DNA from: Symbiodinium natans
Taxonomy: Eukaryota > Sar > Dinophyceae > Suessiales > Symbiodiniaceae
Assembly: GCA_905221605.1 (NCBI GenBank)
Contig: CAJNDS010001004.1
Coordinates: forward strand, 1-42,722
Reading direction: 5' to 3'
Length of the DNA: 42,722 nt
Shown in pieces: positions 33,001-41,517 of this stretch. A model generated the notes under the pieces. The model did no database searches. It was given only the letters and a program-made list of their open reading frames with translations, and was not told the DNA's origin. Made by a program: the position numbers and the translations under genes. The number at the start of each line of letters is the position of its first letter. Positions within the stretch are counted from its first letter, which is position 1.

Positions 33001-34638
33001 TTTTTGTGTTTGGTTTATGGGTTAAGGGACAGGGCTTAGGGTTTCCATAGGATTTTTGGAAACAAAAAACCCTCGAACTCCCAAACAAGAACCCAGAACC
33101 CTTCAACTCCTAAACAAACCCTCAACTCCCAAACAAGAATCCTCAACTCCCCAAACAAAAGCCCCTCAACTCCCAAACGAAAACCCTCAACTCCCCAACA
33201 AGAATTCCTCAACTCACAAACAAAAACCCCTTCAATTCCCAAACAAGAGCCCTCAATTCCCGAACACGAAGACCCTAAAACCTCTGAACTCCAAACAAAA
33301 GCCCTTCAACTCTCAAACTAACACCCTCTATTCCCCAACAAGAACTCCTCAGCTTCCAAACAAAACACCTCAACTCCCAAACAGAACCCCCTCTTACTCC
33401 CAATCAAAAAAGCCCTCACTCGCCAAATTAAAAATCCTGATCTCCCAAACAAGACCCCCAATTCCCAAACAAAAGCCCTTCAACTACCAAACAATACCCT
33501 TTACAGTAAATCCCAAACAAAATTTCCTCCAACAAGATCTCCGCAACTCCCAAACTAAAGCCCCTCACCTCCCAAACCAAAGCCCCCCAACTGCCAAACA
33601 AAACCCGCAAACCCGAAACTCATCCAATGATATAAGCTGATTCGCAGTTTCAGGTAGACGCTTCTTTCGCCTCCGTTCCAGGGTTGTCGAGTTCTGCATT
33701 CTTGCTGGGGGGGGTGGTTACGTCCCTTGTGTTTTGTGTTGCGTGCAGTCCGAAACCTCGGTATTTACAGTGCTTTTTGGTGGTGTGTTTGTCCGTAGTG
33801 CTCGAGATGTTCGCCCAACTCGCAGTGTTTTCGTCTATTTCGGTGTTTGACTCTTTCTTTTTTTTTTGCGGGGGCGGGGGGGGGGTGTTTCCCGAAACCT
33901 CGGTAGTTACAATGCTTTCGGCACTTTTGGATGGTTTTTTCACACGCCGTAATCGATGGTTTTGCAATTTTTCGCCATTTCTCTTTCTAGGGCGGGGCGG
34001 GCTGCTGGCTGCTTCGGACTCCTCGGAATGTACAGCGTTTTCAGGGCTTTTGAAAGGAAACTCTCGGTATTTACAGCACTTTCCGCACTACCAGGCCTTG
34101 TGGGCCAACTGAACGACAAACGCTGGGAACGCAAAACACAAAGCGCAAATCACAAACTTTTCCCGGACATGTGTGTTGCCAAAGCCCCACTTTTTTTCTA
34201 AATAATACAACCCTTCCACGGCGGCGGAAGAAACGCCTACCTAGTTTCGCTCTGTTTTGACACCTGCTTGTATTCCCCCTTCCAGGGCTTCTTCAGTTGT
34301 CAAATGACTGTTCTGGTTGTTGTTTTGGCGCTAAATTCCCTTATTCTGGCACACCCTCCCCCCCTCCCCTACGTCCCACTGCCCCCACCCCACCCCTGTG
34401 AGGGTTTGAGTTTTTGGCCAAATTGCAACCAGCGTTTCGAGAATCCCTGTGATGTTGCCCAGGATTCGTAGTCATGTTAGGGTCTTGTGTATGCCTGCTC
34501 CCTTTTTGTAACGTAATGGACTTTTGCAATCTCGCTCGGGTGGGGGGGGGGGGGGGGGGGGGGGGTAGGGGGGTAGGGGGTCGGGAGGTTTGGGGAGGGG
34601 GTGGGGGGGGGGGTGGGTTGGGGGAGGGGGGAGGGGGT

Positions 34639-34695
<57 letters not shown>

Positions 34696-37600
34696 GGGCG
34701 TCGGGCCTATTTGGAGTTGCTTACGCCGCCATGCAGGCTTGCCAGTGTTGCTTGCCTTCGCTGTGCTGGTCCATGTTGCTCTTGACGGTCTTCATGTGAT
34801 TCTTGGATCTTTTCTACCATGCCAACGACGTGCCAGCCTTGTGCTTGTCGCCAATGCTGGAAGACCGACTGGTTCACATATATGTTTCCAAACTAAGGCA
34901 TGGGGGCTCTGATCTTGGGCAACCTGCTGCAAGACTTCATCAAAGACGAAACGAGGCTTCTGGAAGACCGTGTATGGGTCTGGAATCGGTATGGCACCAC
35001 TTACCGCGCTCTGTACACCCTTTATGAAATCACATTTGCAGGGAGTCTCGGTGCTCCTATCAAATTTGTTGTTCATGCCGAAAGGAAGGACAGTCCAACA
35101 ACGAAGTCATGCGGCTTGTGGTTCCCAATGTCAACTGAGGAATTGGCCTACGAACGTAAGACCGATTCTCGAGAGAGTGAGTCAAGCTTACGTGATCTTC
35201 TATTTCCTTTACGTCACAATTATTGTCTTCGCCGTCATCCGTGTGATATCAGCCATCTTTCTCAAAGACACGCTTGACGAGGCTGGATTGTTGTCTGTAA
35301 GGCTCGTTTAAAGTTTAAGGGCGAGGGTCCAGCACTTCAAATTTAGCGCAAGGAGTGCGATTGAGATTGCGTCATGATGATGCAGTTTCCAACGGCCATG
35401 CGAGATCAGCCGGGTTTCGATACATGGTCCACGTGGGTTATGCAGCTGACGACCTGTTTGCTATGTCGCTATGCCCGAGCCACTTGACCAGGCCAACAAT
35501 GATGCGCAGCATCTGGTCTTGGACAGGCTTCGGAAGAGAGCGGCGTACGTGGAGAGGCCACGATGTGTTATACCACCTCTGCGTTTTTTTTGAGTTTTCT
35601 TAACGTGTACTGGGAGGTTGGAGGGTTTGTTCAACGCCATCATCGATGACGAGGGCCGCGAAGCAGGTGCCTTTCTTATTCTTGCTTGGCAATTTGCCCA
35701 TGCGTAAAAATTGGAGGGTGGGATTCCGATTCGTTGCAGCTGTACATCAATCACTCGGGGAGAATCCATGCCAACTCAACAGCGCCCAGCATTTATGGCC
35801 ACGCGAAAACCGCGCCTCAAGGCATCCTCACAGAGAAGCGGTTGGCTGAAATTCTCGCAAACCAGCTGCTCGGATGGAAAGTTTGTCCATTGGTTTGAGG
35901 TCACGGGGAGTTCAGCACAGCAGCGCGGCCTTCGGTGCTGTGCTTAACTCCATGTGGTCATCCCTTCTGCGGTTACTATTATAAGGCGGCCCCTAATGTT
36001 TAGGGAACCCGAAAATGGACCAGATTTTTGAGAACTGACCATGTAAGTCTACAGAGTTTCTGAAGGGTCATATAAGGCTAAGCTACAGACAACGATCGTA
36101 ATTGTTCCCTTGGCTCCACCATGTTGCGGACAGGGAGACCAGGATGGCACAGCGTGTCAGACAAAAACTCTGTTCACTTCTTGTCACTGGCGCTTACCCT
36201 CAAAAGCCAAGGAAAGTCAAGGCATATTTCTCAACGCTCGAGATTGATGTGCAAGAGCCTTTGCCAGCAAGACATGGAGGCGGAGCGCAATGCCCCTTCG
36301 CAGGTTATGGGTTTGGTTTCGTGACTGTTGCGGTTGTAAGAGGTCCACAGGTTTGCCCTAGCAAGCTGAAGTTAACAGGTATCTTGATACATCTCTGAAC
36401 TTCAAGCTCCAAGCTTGACTCCTTAAAGCCCGAAGCCCTTACCTTAAACCCTACAGCCCATGTAAAGGTAGCAGAAATAAGCAGGTACATGTGATTACTC
36501 ATGCTACCTACCGACTCACTTGGCGCGCCACTTTGTTACGGTCTTACGGGTTTGCTCGTGTCTTCAGTCTGCTATAATCACGGCTTTGTGATTCCAAGAG
36601 ACTCTGTGGGTTTACAGCCGCAGTGCTGTTAGAATCCCGTGGCGCGTCTTGTTCAGGTGTTCTTTCTGAGATCTGTTCCGAACAGGGCAACCATACAATA
36701 TAAGCAATACAATATAAGTTTTACCCCCCTCCTTGCTTCAAAACATCTGACTCCAACATGCGAGCATGGTGTTTGCGGATGTGGGGGGCGATGTGCCCCC
36801 CCCCCCCCCCCGGCAAAAAGCCCAACCCGCAGGCTTGCTTCAAGACATATGAATCCTTTCCAAGCCCCGTCATGCGAGCATTGTGCTTGCAAATGGCAAG
36901 GGGCTGCGCCCCCCCAACCCCCCCTCAGATTTCAGCCGCGTACGTTTGCTTCAAAAAACTCATCATGCGAGCACTGTGTTTGCGGGGCACGCGCCCCGCC
37001 TGCCGCCCTTTTAAGCCGTGCAAAGCTTGCTTCAGAACAGATGAATCCTTTCCAACCCCATCATGCAAACATTCGCGTGCCTCCAAGCATATTCACACAG
37101 ACCGCATCATGAGAGCATTGTGTTTACTGTAGCGTGCAGGGGTTGGAGACAGTCTTCTCTTCCTCGAGTATAGCCCTTTCCCGCTTAAAACGACACCCCG
37201 AAACCAAGAAGTATCCCAAGAATAGTCAGAAACCACATGCCTTGTAAAGCAATATCCCGGTACCAGAGGCCCGAAAGCCAAAAAATAGAAAATGCACACC
37301 GAAAAAACTAGCTCCAGTCAGAGCTAGCATTCATGAATGGTTCATCCGAAACGTCGAACCAACAAAAAGTAACAAAAAGGCATTCAGTCTTAGATTAAAA
37401 TGGTGAAGAATCTTGCTCACAAATTCTGTCTAGGTCTTAGCCCTGTTGGGCCAGATCCATAGCAAGGAGGCGGCTGGAACAAGAGCCCATCTTGCACACT
37501 TCATTGTGACTAACTGGTGAAGCATATACCTGGGTCTCAAAAAGCAAAGGCCCATGATCAAGTGTGTCAGTGAGTTGCTGAGGAGGGTGCGGCTTTGTTC

Positions 37601-38161
37601 CACCTCCTGGACAACGGCCAGGGGGAGGTGGGGTGGGATGATGATTAGGAAGTCGGGTGATCCTTGGATGGTGCTGTTTACCATGCCGGGGCACTCCCGT
37701 GGTAGCTGCTGACAACTGCATCCCTGAGAAACCACACGCCTGCCATTTTGCCTGAATGATGCCTCTGCCTTCCTTCGTGGTCAGTGCGCAGTGGGTACAG
37801 CGATCTGGGTCAAATAAGACCGGCTGTCGCAGCAAGAACCCAGTCTGGCAAACGGCGCTGTAATTGTTACAAGATGTACAAGTGTGGTCGTGGTGGCACG
37901 TTTCAAACTAAGTTTACAGACTTGGTTGCTTCACGTTGCAAGGTTACCTTGGATGACTTCATCAGCGGCATCATGAGATGCTTGCCCAAATGGTGAATGT
38001 TGCCGAGATCGAGGAATGTTGGTTGGGTTCGAGCACGATCTTTGACGTTTGGCGTCGAACATGTCGAACTTGCGAGCCGAGGATGCAAGGGGGCGGCCCG
38101 AGCGATCGATACGTTTGCTCTTCAAAATGATGTCAAGCAGCTGCTTGTACACAAGATCTAG
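30002..38161 (+). CDS. Voltage-gated cation channel with EF-hand tail (multi-exon, incomplete)
   Basis: Exon pieces spell one six-TM voltage-gated ion-channel domain followed by a Ca2+-binding tail, as in protist single-domain channels. Order: Lys-rich N-terminus, S1 (AGALVLLNSVLLMLQL), S2 (VMDSVFVFIFLAELLIRLVL), S3 (WLDFILVAGGLVDL), S5 (WSMLLLTVFM), pore helix and filter (YTLYEITFAGNW), S6 (VIFYFLYVTIIVFAVIRVIS), a post-S6 helix, EF-hand-like exons and a final KGAARAID exon. It would conduct Na+ or Ca2+ across a membrane under voltage and Ca2+ control. Codon phase is kept at eight of the exon joins. S4, which senses voltage, and one EF-hand exon were not found, so this copy may be incomplete or those exons diverged. 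No stop breaks any placed exon. A part of a longer multi-domain channel is an alternative. Confidence 0.8.
30133..30555 (+). CDS. Channel exon 2 (S1-S2)
   Basis: Begins DGTNRKDSLTNGRKKKKKKK after ACTCAG, a basic cytosolic stretch, followed by S1 (about 30300-30370), an extracellular loop and S2 (about 30454-30516) ending ERSRFVKDAVEW. The 3' end is uncertain: a GA donor after GCTGTG (30543) or a GC donor after GGGGT (30555) both keep phase 0 with the S3 exon. Confidence 0.75.
30705..30800 (+). CDS. Channel exon 3 (S3)
   Basis: After CCCTGGAG, the frame DIANWLDFILVAGGLVDL gives S3 with the N/D positions conserved in voltage sensors. It runs on as SLQLAEVSQFNPQKLL; the donor was not fixed. Phase 0 start matches exon 2. 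Confidence 0.7.
30895..30975. repeat. TA/CATA microsatellite in channel intron
   Basis: TATATACATATATATATATA-type sequence from about 30902 to 30965. Confidence 0.95.
30990..31145 (+). repeat. Degenerate TTTAGGG-like tract in intron
   Basis: GGGGTTAGGG, GGTTTAGGGCT, TTCGGGCTT and GGGCTTAGGGCTTGAGGG variants in the G-strand orientation, followed by C- and G-rich runs to 31195. Confidence 0.65.
31196..31885. other. Channel intron, no exon seen
   Basis: No S4-like Arg/Lys ladder. ATACATATTATCGCTTAACGGC (31499) and ATACATGACACCGCATATCGC (31549) form a short repeat (TATCGCTTAACGGC.CAGAATA). Confidence 0.4.
31900..32115 (+). repeat. Degenerate ~30-bp repeat tract, family copy C
   Basis: Cores GGAACGCTCCACGA (31901), TTGGCACTCCAGGAT (31945) and GGGCTCTCCAGGAAC (31990), with CTCTCTGGGG motifs. 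It ends GGGCAAGGAGAACAGCTGAG then TTAAA, close to the end of copy A (GGGCGAGGAG...GAGTTGAGTTTAAA). Confidence 0.65.
32120..33050. other. Channel intron, no exon seen
   Basis: The + frame 32501-32869 (123 codons) contains a hydrophobic stretch (LLRFTLLFVMLVCQVFVQMV), but it does not match a channel segment I know. Otherwise featureless. Confidence 0.3.
33056..33615 (+). repeat. AACTCCCAAACAAG-type tandem array
   Basis: About twenty degenerate units of 24-30 bp with the core CCCTCAACTCCCAAACAAGA. The plus frame reads Thr/Pro/Asn/Lys-rich without stop for 194 codons and is a repeat artefact. Preceded by GGGTTAAGGG/GGGCTTAGGG telomere-like words at 33020. Confidence 0.9.
33740..34105 (+). repeat. 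Dispersed CGAAACCTCGGTATTTACAG repeat
   Basis: CCTCGGTATTTACAGTGCTTTT (33755), CCTCGGTAGTTACAATGCTTTC (33899), CCTCGGAATGTACAGCGTTTTC (34021) and TCTCGGTATTTACAGCACTTTC (34063) share a ~22-bp core. Confidence 0.8.
34538..34695 (+). repeat. Poly-G tract
   Basis: Runs of up to about 50 consecutive G. Assembly in such a run is often unreliable. It ends about 35 bp before the S5 exon, so coding sequence or a splice site could be lost here. Confidence 0.95.
34731..34797 (+). CDS. Channel exon (S5)
   Basis: MQACQCCLPSLCWSMLLLTV ending FMC, in the frame that joins the pore exon through a GA-AG intron (34798-34897, 100 bp; split codon T|GC). Joined residues read VFMCMGALILGN. The 5' edge is uncertain because AG occurs at 34736 and 34745. 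Confidence 0.65.
34898..35042 (+). CDS. Channel exon (S5 end, pore helix)
   Basis: MGALILGNLLQDFIKDETRL then DRVWVWNRYGTTYRALYTLY and EITFAG. The acidic turret and the TLYEITFAG filter region are typical of dinoflagellate channels as I remember them. It starts after ACTAAG with two bases of a split codon and ends with GG of a split Gly codon. Confidence 0.85.
35043..35139 (+). other. GA-AG intron between filter and S6
   Basis: 97 bp, exon GCAGG|GAGTCTC...CAACTGAG|GAATTGG. Removing it restores TFAGNWP across a split Gly codon. Every other junction with AG at the 3' end either breaks the frame or is less plausible. Confidence 0.8.
35140..35281 (+). CDS. Channel exon (filter end, S6)
   Basis: NWPTNVRPILERVSQAYVIF continues into S6 (FYFLYVTIIVFAVIRVISAI) and FLKDTLDE. 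The exon ends GACGAG|GCTGGA, a GC donor, phase 0. Confidence 0.9.
35492..35556 (+). CDS. Channel exon (post-S6 helix)
   Basis: ANNDAQHLVLDRLRKRAAYV then ER; joins FLKDTLDE by a 210-bp GC-AG intron (35282-35491). It ends GAGAG|GCCACG, another GC donor, with a split Arg codon. Confidence 0.85.
35617..35666 (+). CDS. Channel exon (EF-hand, first part)
   Basis: After a 60-bp GC-AG intron (35557-35616), RLEGLFNAIIDDEGREA starts a Ca2+-binding loop (DDEG). The donor GCAG|GTGCCT is GT, phase 1. Confidence 0.7.
35822..35864 (+). CDS. Channel exon (EF-hand, second part)
   Basis: GILTEKRLAEILAN completes the helix-loop-helix. It joins by a 155-bp GT-AG intron (35667-35821). With this join the loop is about two residues longer than a canonical EF-hand, so Ca2+ binding is uncertain. 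It ends AACCA|GCTGCT (GC donor). Confidence 0.65.
36212..36256 (+). CDS. Channel exon (between EF-hands)
   Basis: After CCAAG, the exon reads KVKAYFSTLEIDVQE and joins ILAN through a split Gln codon across a 347-bp GC-AG intron (35865-36211). It ends CAAGA|GCCTTT. Confidence 0.75.
36257..37942 (+). other. Channel intron region; expected EF-hand loop exon not found
   Basis: Relatives have an LFHLLDDGDG-like segment next, which I could not locate. The flanking exon phases (2 before, 0 after) imply at least one missing exon. The interval contains a ~100-bp repeat array and telomere-like words near 36425. Confidence 0.5.
36730..37135 (+). repeat. ~100-bp degenerate tandem array in intron
   Basis: CATGCGAGCATTGTGTTTGC cores at 36757, 36871, 36964, 37062 (degenerate) and 37108, with GCTTGCTTCAAAACA and GAATCCTTTCCAA between them. 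Contains C runs near 36797 and 36911. Confidence 0.85.
37943..37976 (+). CDS. Channel exon (EF-hand end)
   Basis: VTLDDFISGIM, the second half of an EF-hand (E/D-F pair then helix), after TTGCAAG. It ends ATGA|GATGC, a GA donor, and the acceptor downstream repeats GATGC. The frame is open upstream, so the acceptor could lie further left. Confidence 0.7.
38082..38161 (+). CDS. Channel exon (C-terminal)
   Basis: After a 105-bp GA-AG intron (37977-38081), RCKGAARAIDTFALQNDVKQ then LLVHKI and TAG at 38159-38161. This matches the CKGpARAID...LK.L segment that follows the EF-hands in relatives. The stop may be real or lie beyond an undetected donor. Confidence 0.7.
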
Positions 38162-38810
38162 ACCTTTGCTTAGAATTCCGCTTGAACCTTGAGGCAGTTG
38201 CTTGGGAAGCAACGGAGTAGTGCAATCATGCAGATACTCCTTGTGAGCTTGAATTGGTTCCTGAAGACGCCTGAAGTGCTAGACTTCAGACTGCAAAGCC
38301 TTTGAGCCCATGGGTGTTGTCTTGGTTCCGTTAACGTTGTTCAGACCCGTTCATCGAGGCTCTAAACGCAAACAAAAGTAGGGAGCGCTTGCCAATTAAA
38401 AGGGAGGTCAATAGCTGAGTTTGGCTGTGAGTTTCTGGCATGGTGGTGCAAGTGCGGCTCCAAAGCCAAGGCTGGATGCCAAGTTGCAGAAGCTGATGGC
38501 TCGCCTGAATGTGAATCAACACAGCAAGCTCGTGTAGACATGGCGAAAGCAGAAAGCACAGGATCCCACAGATAAAATATCAATACTAATAATAATGATA
38601 TTATTAATCGAAATATTACGACTTGCTTGGATTAGTTGATACTTGATTTGTTCGAATGGAGGGGTTGGATACAAGATTCAATCTTAGATTGTCTATGTTG
38701 TGTAGGGGGGAGAGCAATATAATTGTAAACGCTTGCGCGCGCCGCCTCGGCCGGCCCCAGGACAGGAAAGGAGGAAAAGAGGGTTTTCTGCAAAAAAAGG
38801 GAGGCAGTCC
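38162..38810. other. No gene seen
   Basis: Intergenic. AT-rich ACTAATAATAATGATATTAT at 38584-38603. Confidence 0.35.
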
Positions 38811-38821
38811 CAGTCCAGGTT

Positions 38822-38962
38822 GTAGGGTGGGGGGTGGTGGGGTGGGGTTTGGTGGTGGGGGGGGGTGGGGGGGGGGGGGTGGGGTGGTGGTGGGGGTGGG
38901 GGGGTGGGGGGGTGGGGGGGGTTGGGGGTGGGGGGTGTGGGGGTGGTGGGGGGGGTGGAAAG
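38822..38962 (+). repeat. G/T-rich (GGGTGGTGG) tract
   Basis: Runs of G separated by single T over about 140 bp. Confidence 0.95.
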
Positions 38963-39014
38963 AATTGTGTAAAGGGGGTTTCAGGGGTTAAGGCCTCCGG
39001 CCTCTGGGGTCAAC

Positions 39015-39470
39015 ACCTCATCATCTTCATTATTCATCACACATTCGCACACGTCATTTTCATCATCATCATCTCATCCATTCTGCATCATTATCTCCCC
39101 CTCACTCGTTTTATGCTAGGGGTTTCTGGGGTTTCATCATAATTTTCCTAAATTTAAGTCCTTTTACCTTAAAATTTCATTATATCTATCCCTTTCATTC
39201 ATTTTTCATCATCATTTTTCAGGGATTTCTGGGGAGTTTGATGTTCTAACGTTTTGTCAAATATTCATAATAATTTTTATTATGAATATTTGTTGGAGTT
39301 TTTTTGGTCTTGAAGATTATTTAAATTTCAATAAAACATTAACAAGCGAACGTATGGTTACCAAAAGAATCTTGAAATATTATATTTCATATATGGGCCA
39401 TTAATATTTCTACCACTATAATGGGGATTAATATTATTAACCATCTCATAATTATGAATATCCCTATAAA
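39015..39470. other. AT-rich spacer with CAT repeats and a strong hairpin
   Basis: CATCATCATC-type repeats at 39022-39080. At 39258-39273 and 39277-39292 a perfect 16-bp inverted repeat (CAAATATTCATAATAA and its complement) has a 3-base loop. No gene. Confidence 0.7.
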
Positions 39471-39474
39471 CGGC

Positions 39475-39700
39475 TACGGGCTCGACCCCTATTTTCGCTC
39501 TGCGGCCGACCTGTCGGATGCCCCGCCTCCTCTTCCGGTCGACTTGGCTGCTTGTGAGGGCCTTGCAGGGGGATCCTGAAAATTCCGGGAATTTTAACGC
39601 TTATTGTCTAAAAATCCTGGGAATTTTGGGAATCACCCGGAGCTGAAAATTCCCGGAATTTTAGGAATCACCCGGATTGAGGTTTAGGCTTTCCTTGGGC
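39475..39700. repeat. Satellite header, copy 1
   Basis: Begins TACGGGCTCGACCCCTATTT, then GC-rich sequence and three AAAATTCCCGGGAATTTT-like palindromic words. Nearly identical to copy 2 at 41292. Confidence 0.95.
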
Positions 39701-41291
39701 TGTCACGGCGTTGTCCGCTTGGTCCGCTTGGGCGGTTTTGGGCTGTCACGGTGTTGTCCGCTTGGTTGGTTTTGGCCTGTCACGGCGTTGTCCGCTTGGT
39801 CCGCTTGGGCGGTTTTGGGCTGTCACGGTGCTGTCCGCTTGGTCGGTTTTGGGCTGTCACGGTGTTGTCCGCTTGGGCGGTTTTGGGCTGTCACGGTGCT
39901 GTCCGCTTGGTCGGTTTTGGGCTGTCACGGTGTTGTCCGCTTGGTCCGCTTGGGCGGTTTTGGGCTGTCACGGTGCTGTCCGCTTGGTCGGTTTTCGGCT
40001 GTCACGGTGTTGTCGGGCGGTTTTGGGCTGTCACGGTGTTGTCCGCTTGGTCCGCTTGGGCGGTTTTGGGCTGTCGCGGTGTTGTCCGCTTGGGCGGTTT
40101 TGGGTTGTCACGGTGTCCGCTTGGTCGGTTTTGGGCCGTCATGGTGTTGTCCGTTTGTTTTGGGTTGTCACGGTGTTGTCTGCTTGGGCGGTTTTGGGCT
40201 GTCACGGTGCTGTCCGCTTGGTCGGTTTTGGGTTGTCACGGTGTTGTCCGCTTGGTCCGCTTAGGCGGTTTCGGGCTGTCACGGTATTGTCTGCTTGGTC
40301 GGTTTTGGGCTATGACAATTTCTTCGCCTGATCCGCTTGGGTGGTTTTGAGCTGTCACGGTGTTGTCCGCTTGGTTGGTTTTGGGCTGTCATAGTGTTGT
40401 CCGCTTGGTCCGCTTGGGTGGTTTTAGGTTGTCACGGTCTTGTCCGCTTGGTCGGTTTTGGGCTGTCACGGTGTTGTCCGCTTGGGCGGTTTTGGGTTGT
40501 CACAGTGTTGTCCGCTTCGTCGATTTTGGGCTGTCATGGTGTTGTCCGCTTGGGCGGTTTTGGGCTCTCATGGTGTTGTCTGCTTGGTCGGTCTTGGGTT
40601 GTCCCGGTGTTGTCCGCTTGGTTCGCTTGGGCGATTTTGGGTTGTCATGGTGTTGTCTGCTTGGTCGGTTTTGGGCTGTCATAGTGTTGTCCGCTTGGTC
40701 CGCTTGGGTGGTTTTGGGTTGTCACGGTGTTGTCCGCTTGGTCGGTTTTGGGTTGTCATAGTGTTGTCCGCTTGGTCCGCTTGGGTGGTTTTGGGTTGTC
40801 ATGGCGTTGTCTGTTTGGTCGGTTTGGGGCTGTCATAGTGTTGTCCGCTTGGTCCGCCTGGGTTGTCACGGTGTTGTCGGCTTGGGCGATTTTGGGTTGT
40901 CATGGTGTTGTCCGCTTAGTCTGTATGGGCGTTTTTGGGTTGTCATGGTGTTGTCTGCTTGGTCGGTTTTGGGCCGTCATGGTGTTGTCCGTTTGTTTTG
41001 GGTTGTCACGGTGTTGTCCGTTTGGTCGGATGTTCGTTGTCACGGTGTTGTCCGCTTGGGTGATTTTGGGTTGTCATGGTGTTGTTTGTTTGGTCGGTTT
41101 TGGGTTGTTATGGTGTTGTCTTGGTTTTGGGTTGTCATGGTGTTGTCTGTTTGGTCAATTTTGGGTTGTTATTATGGTATTGTTTGTTTGGTCCGCTTGG
41201 GTGATTTTGGGTTGTTATGGTGTTATCTGTTTGATCGATTTTGGATTGCCACGGTTATATTTGTTTGGTCCGCTTGGGCGATTTAAGGTTA
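39700..41291 (+). repeat. 34/43-bp satellite array, block 1
   Basis: About forty units with the core TGTCACGGTGTTGTCCGCTT, followed by GGTCGGTTTTGGGC (34 bp) or the same with an extra CCGCTTGGG (43 bp). Both lengths are 1 modulo 3, so all three + frames cycle and stay open; the long ORFs are artefacts. Units become more diverged toward the right end. Confidence 0.97.
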
Positions 41292-41517
41292 TACGGGCTC
41301 GACCCCTATTTTCGCTCTGCGGCCGCCCTGTCGGATGCCCCGCCTCCTCTTCCGGTCCATTTGGCTGCTTGTGAGGGCCTTGCAGGGGGATCCTGAAAAT
41401 TCCGGGAATTTTAACGCTTATTGTCTAAAAATCCCGGGAATTTTGGGAATTCCCCGGAGCTGAAAATTCCCGGAATTTTAGGAATTGTCCGGATTGAGGT
41501 TTGGGCTTTCCTTGGGC
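41292..41517. repeat. Satellite header, copy 2
   Basis: Repeats the copy 1 header at a distance of 1,817 bp with only a few substitutions (for example ATCACCCGG to ATTCCCCGG). Confidence 0.95.

Noticed and set aside
33056-33640. 194-codon Thr/Pro/Asn/Lys-rich ORF
   Set aside because: Explained by the AACTCCCAAACAAG repeats; no stop codon fits the unit.
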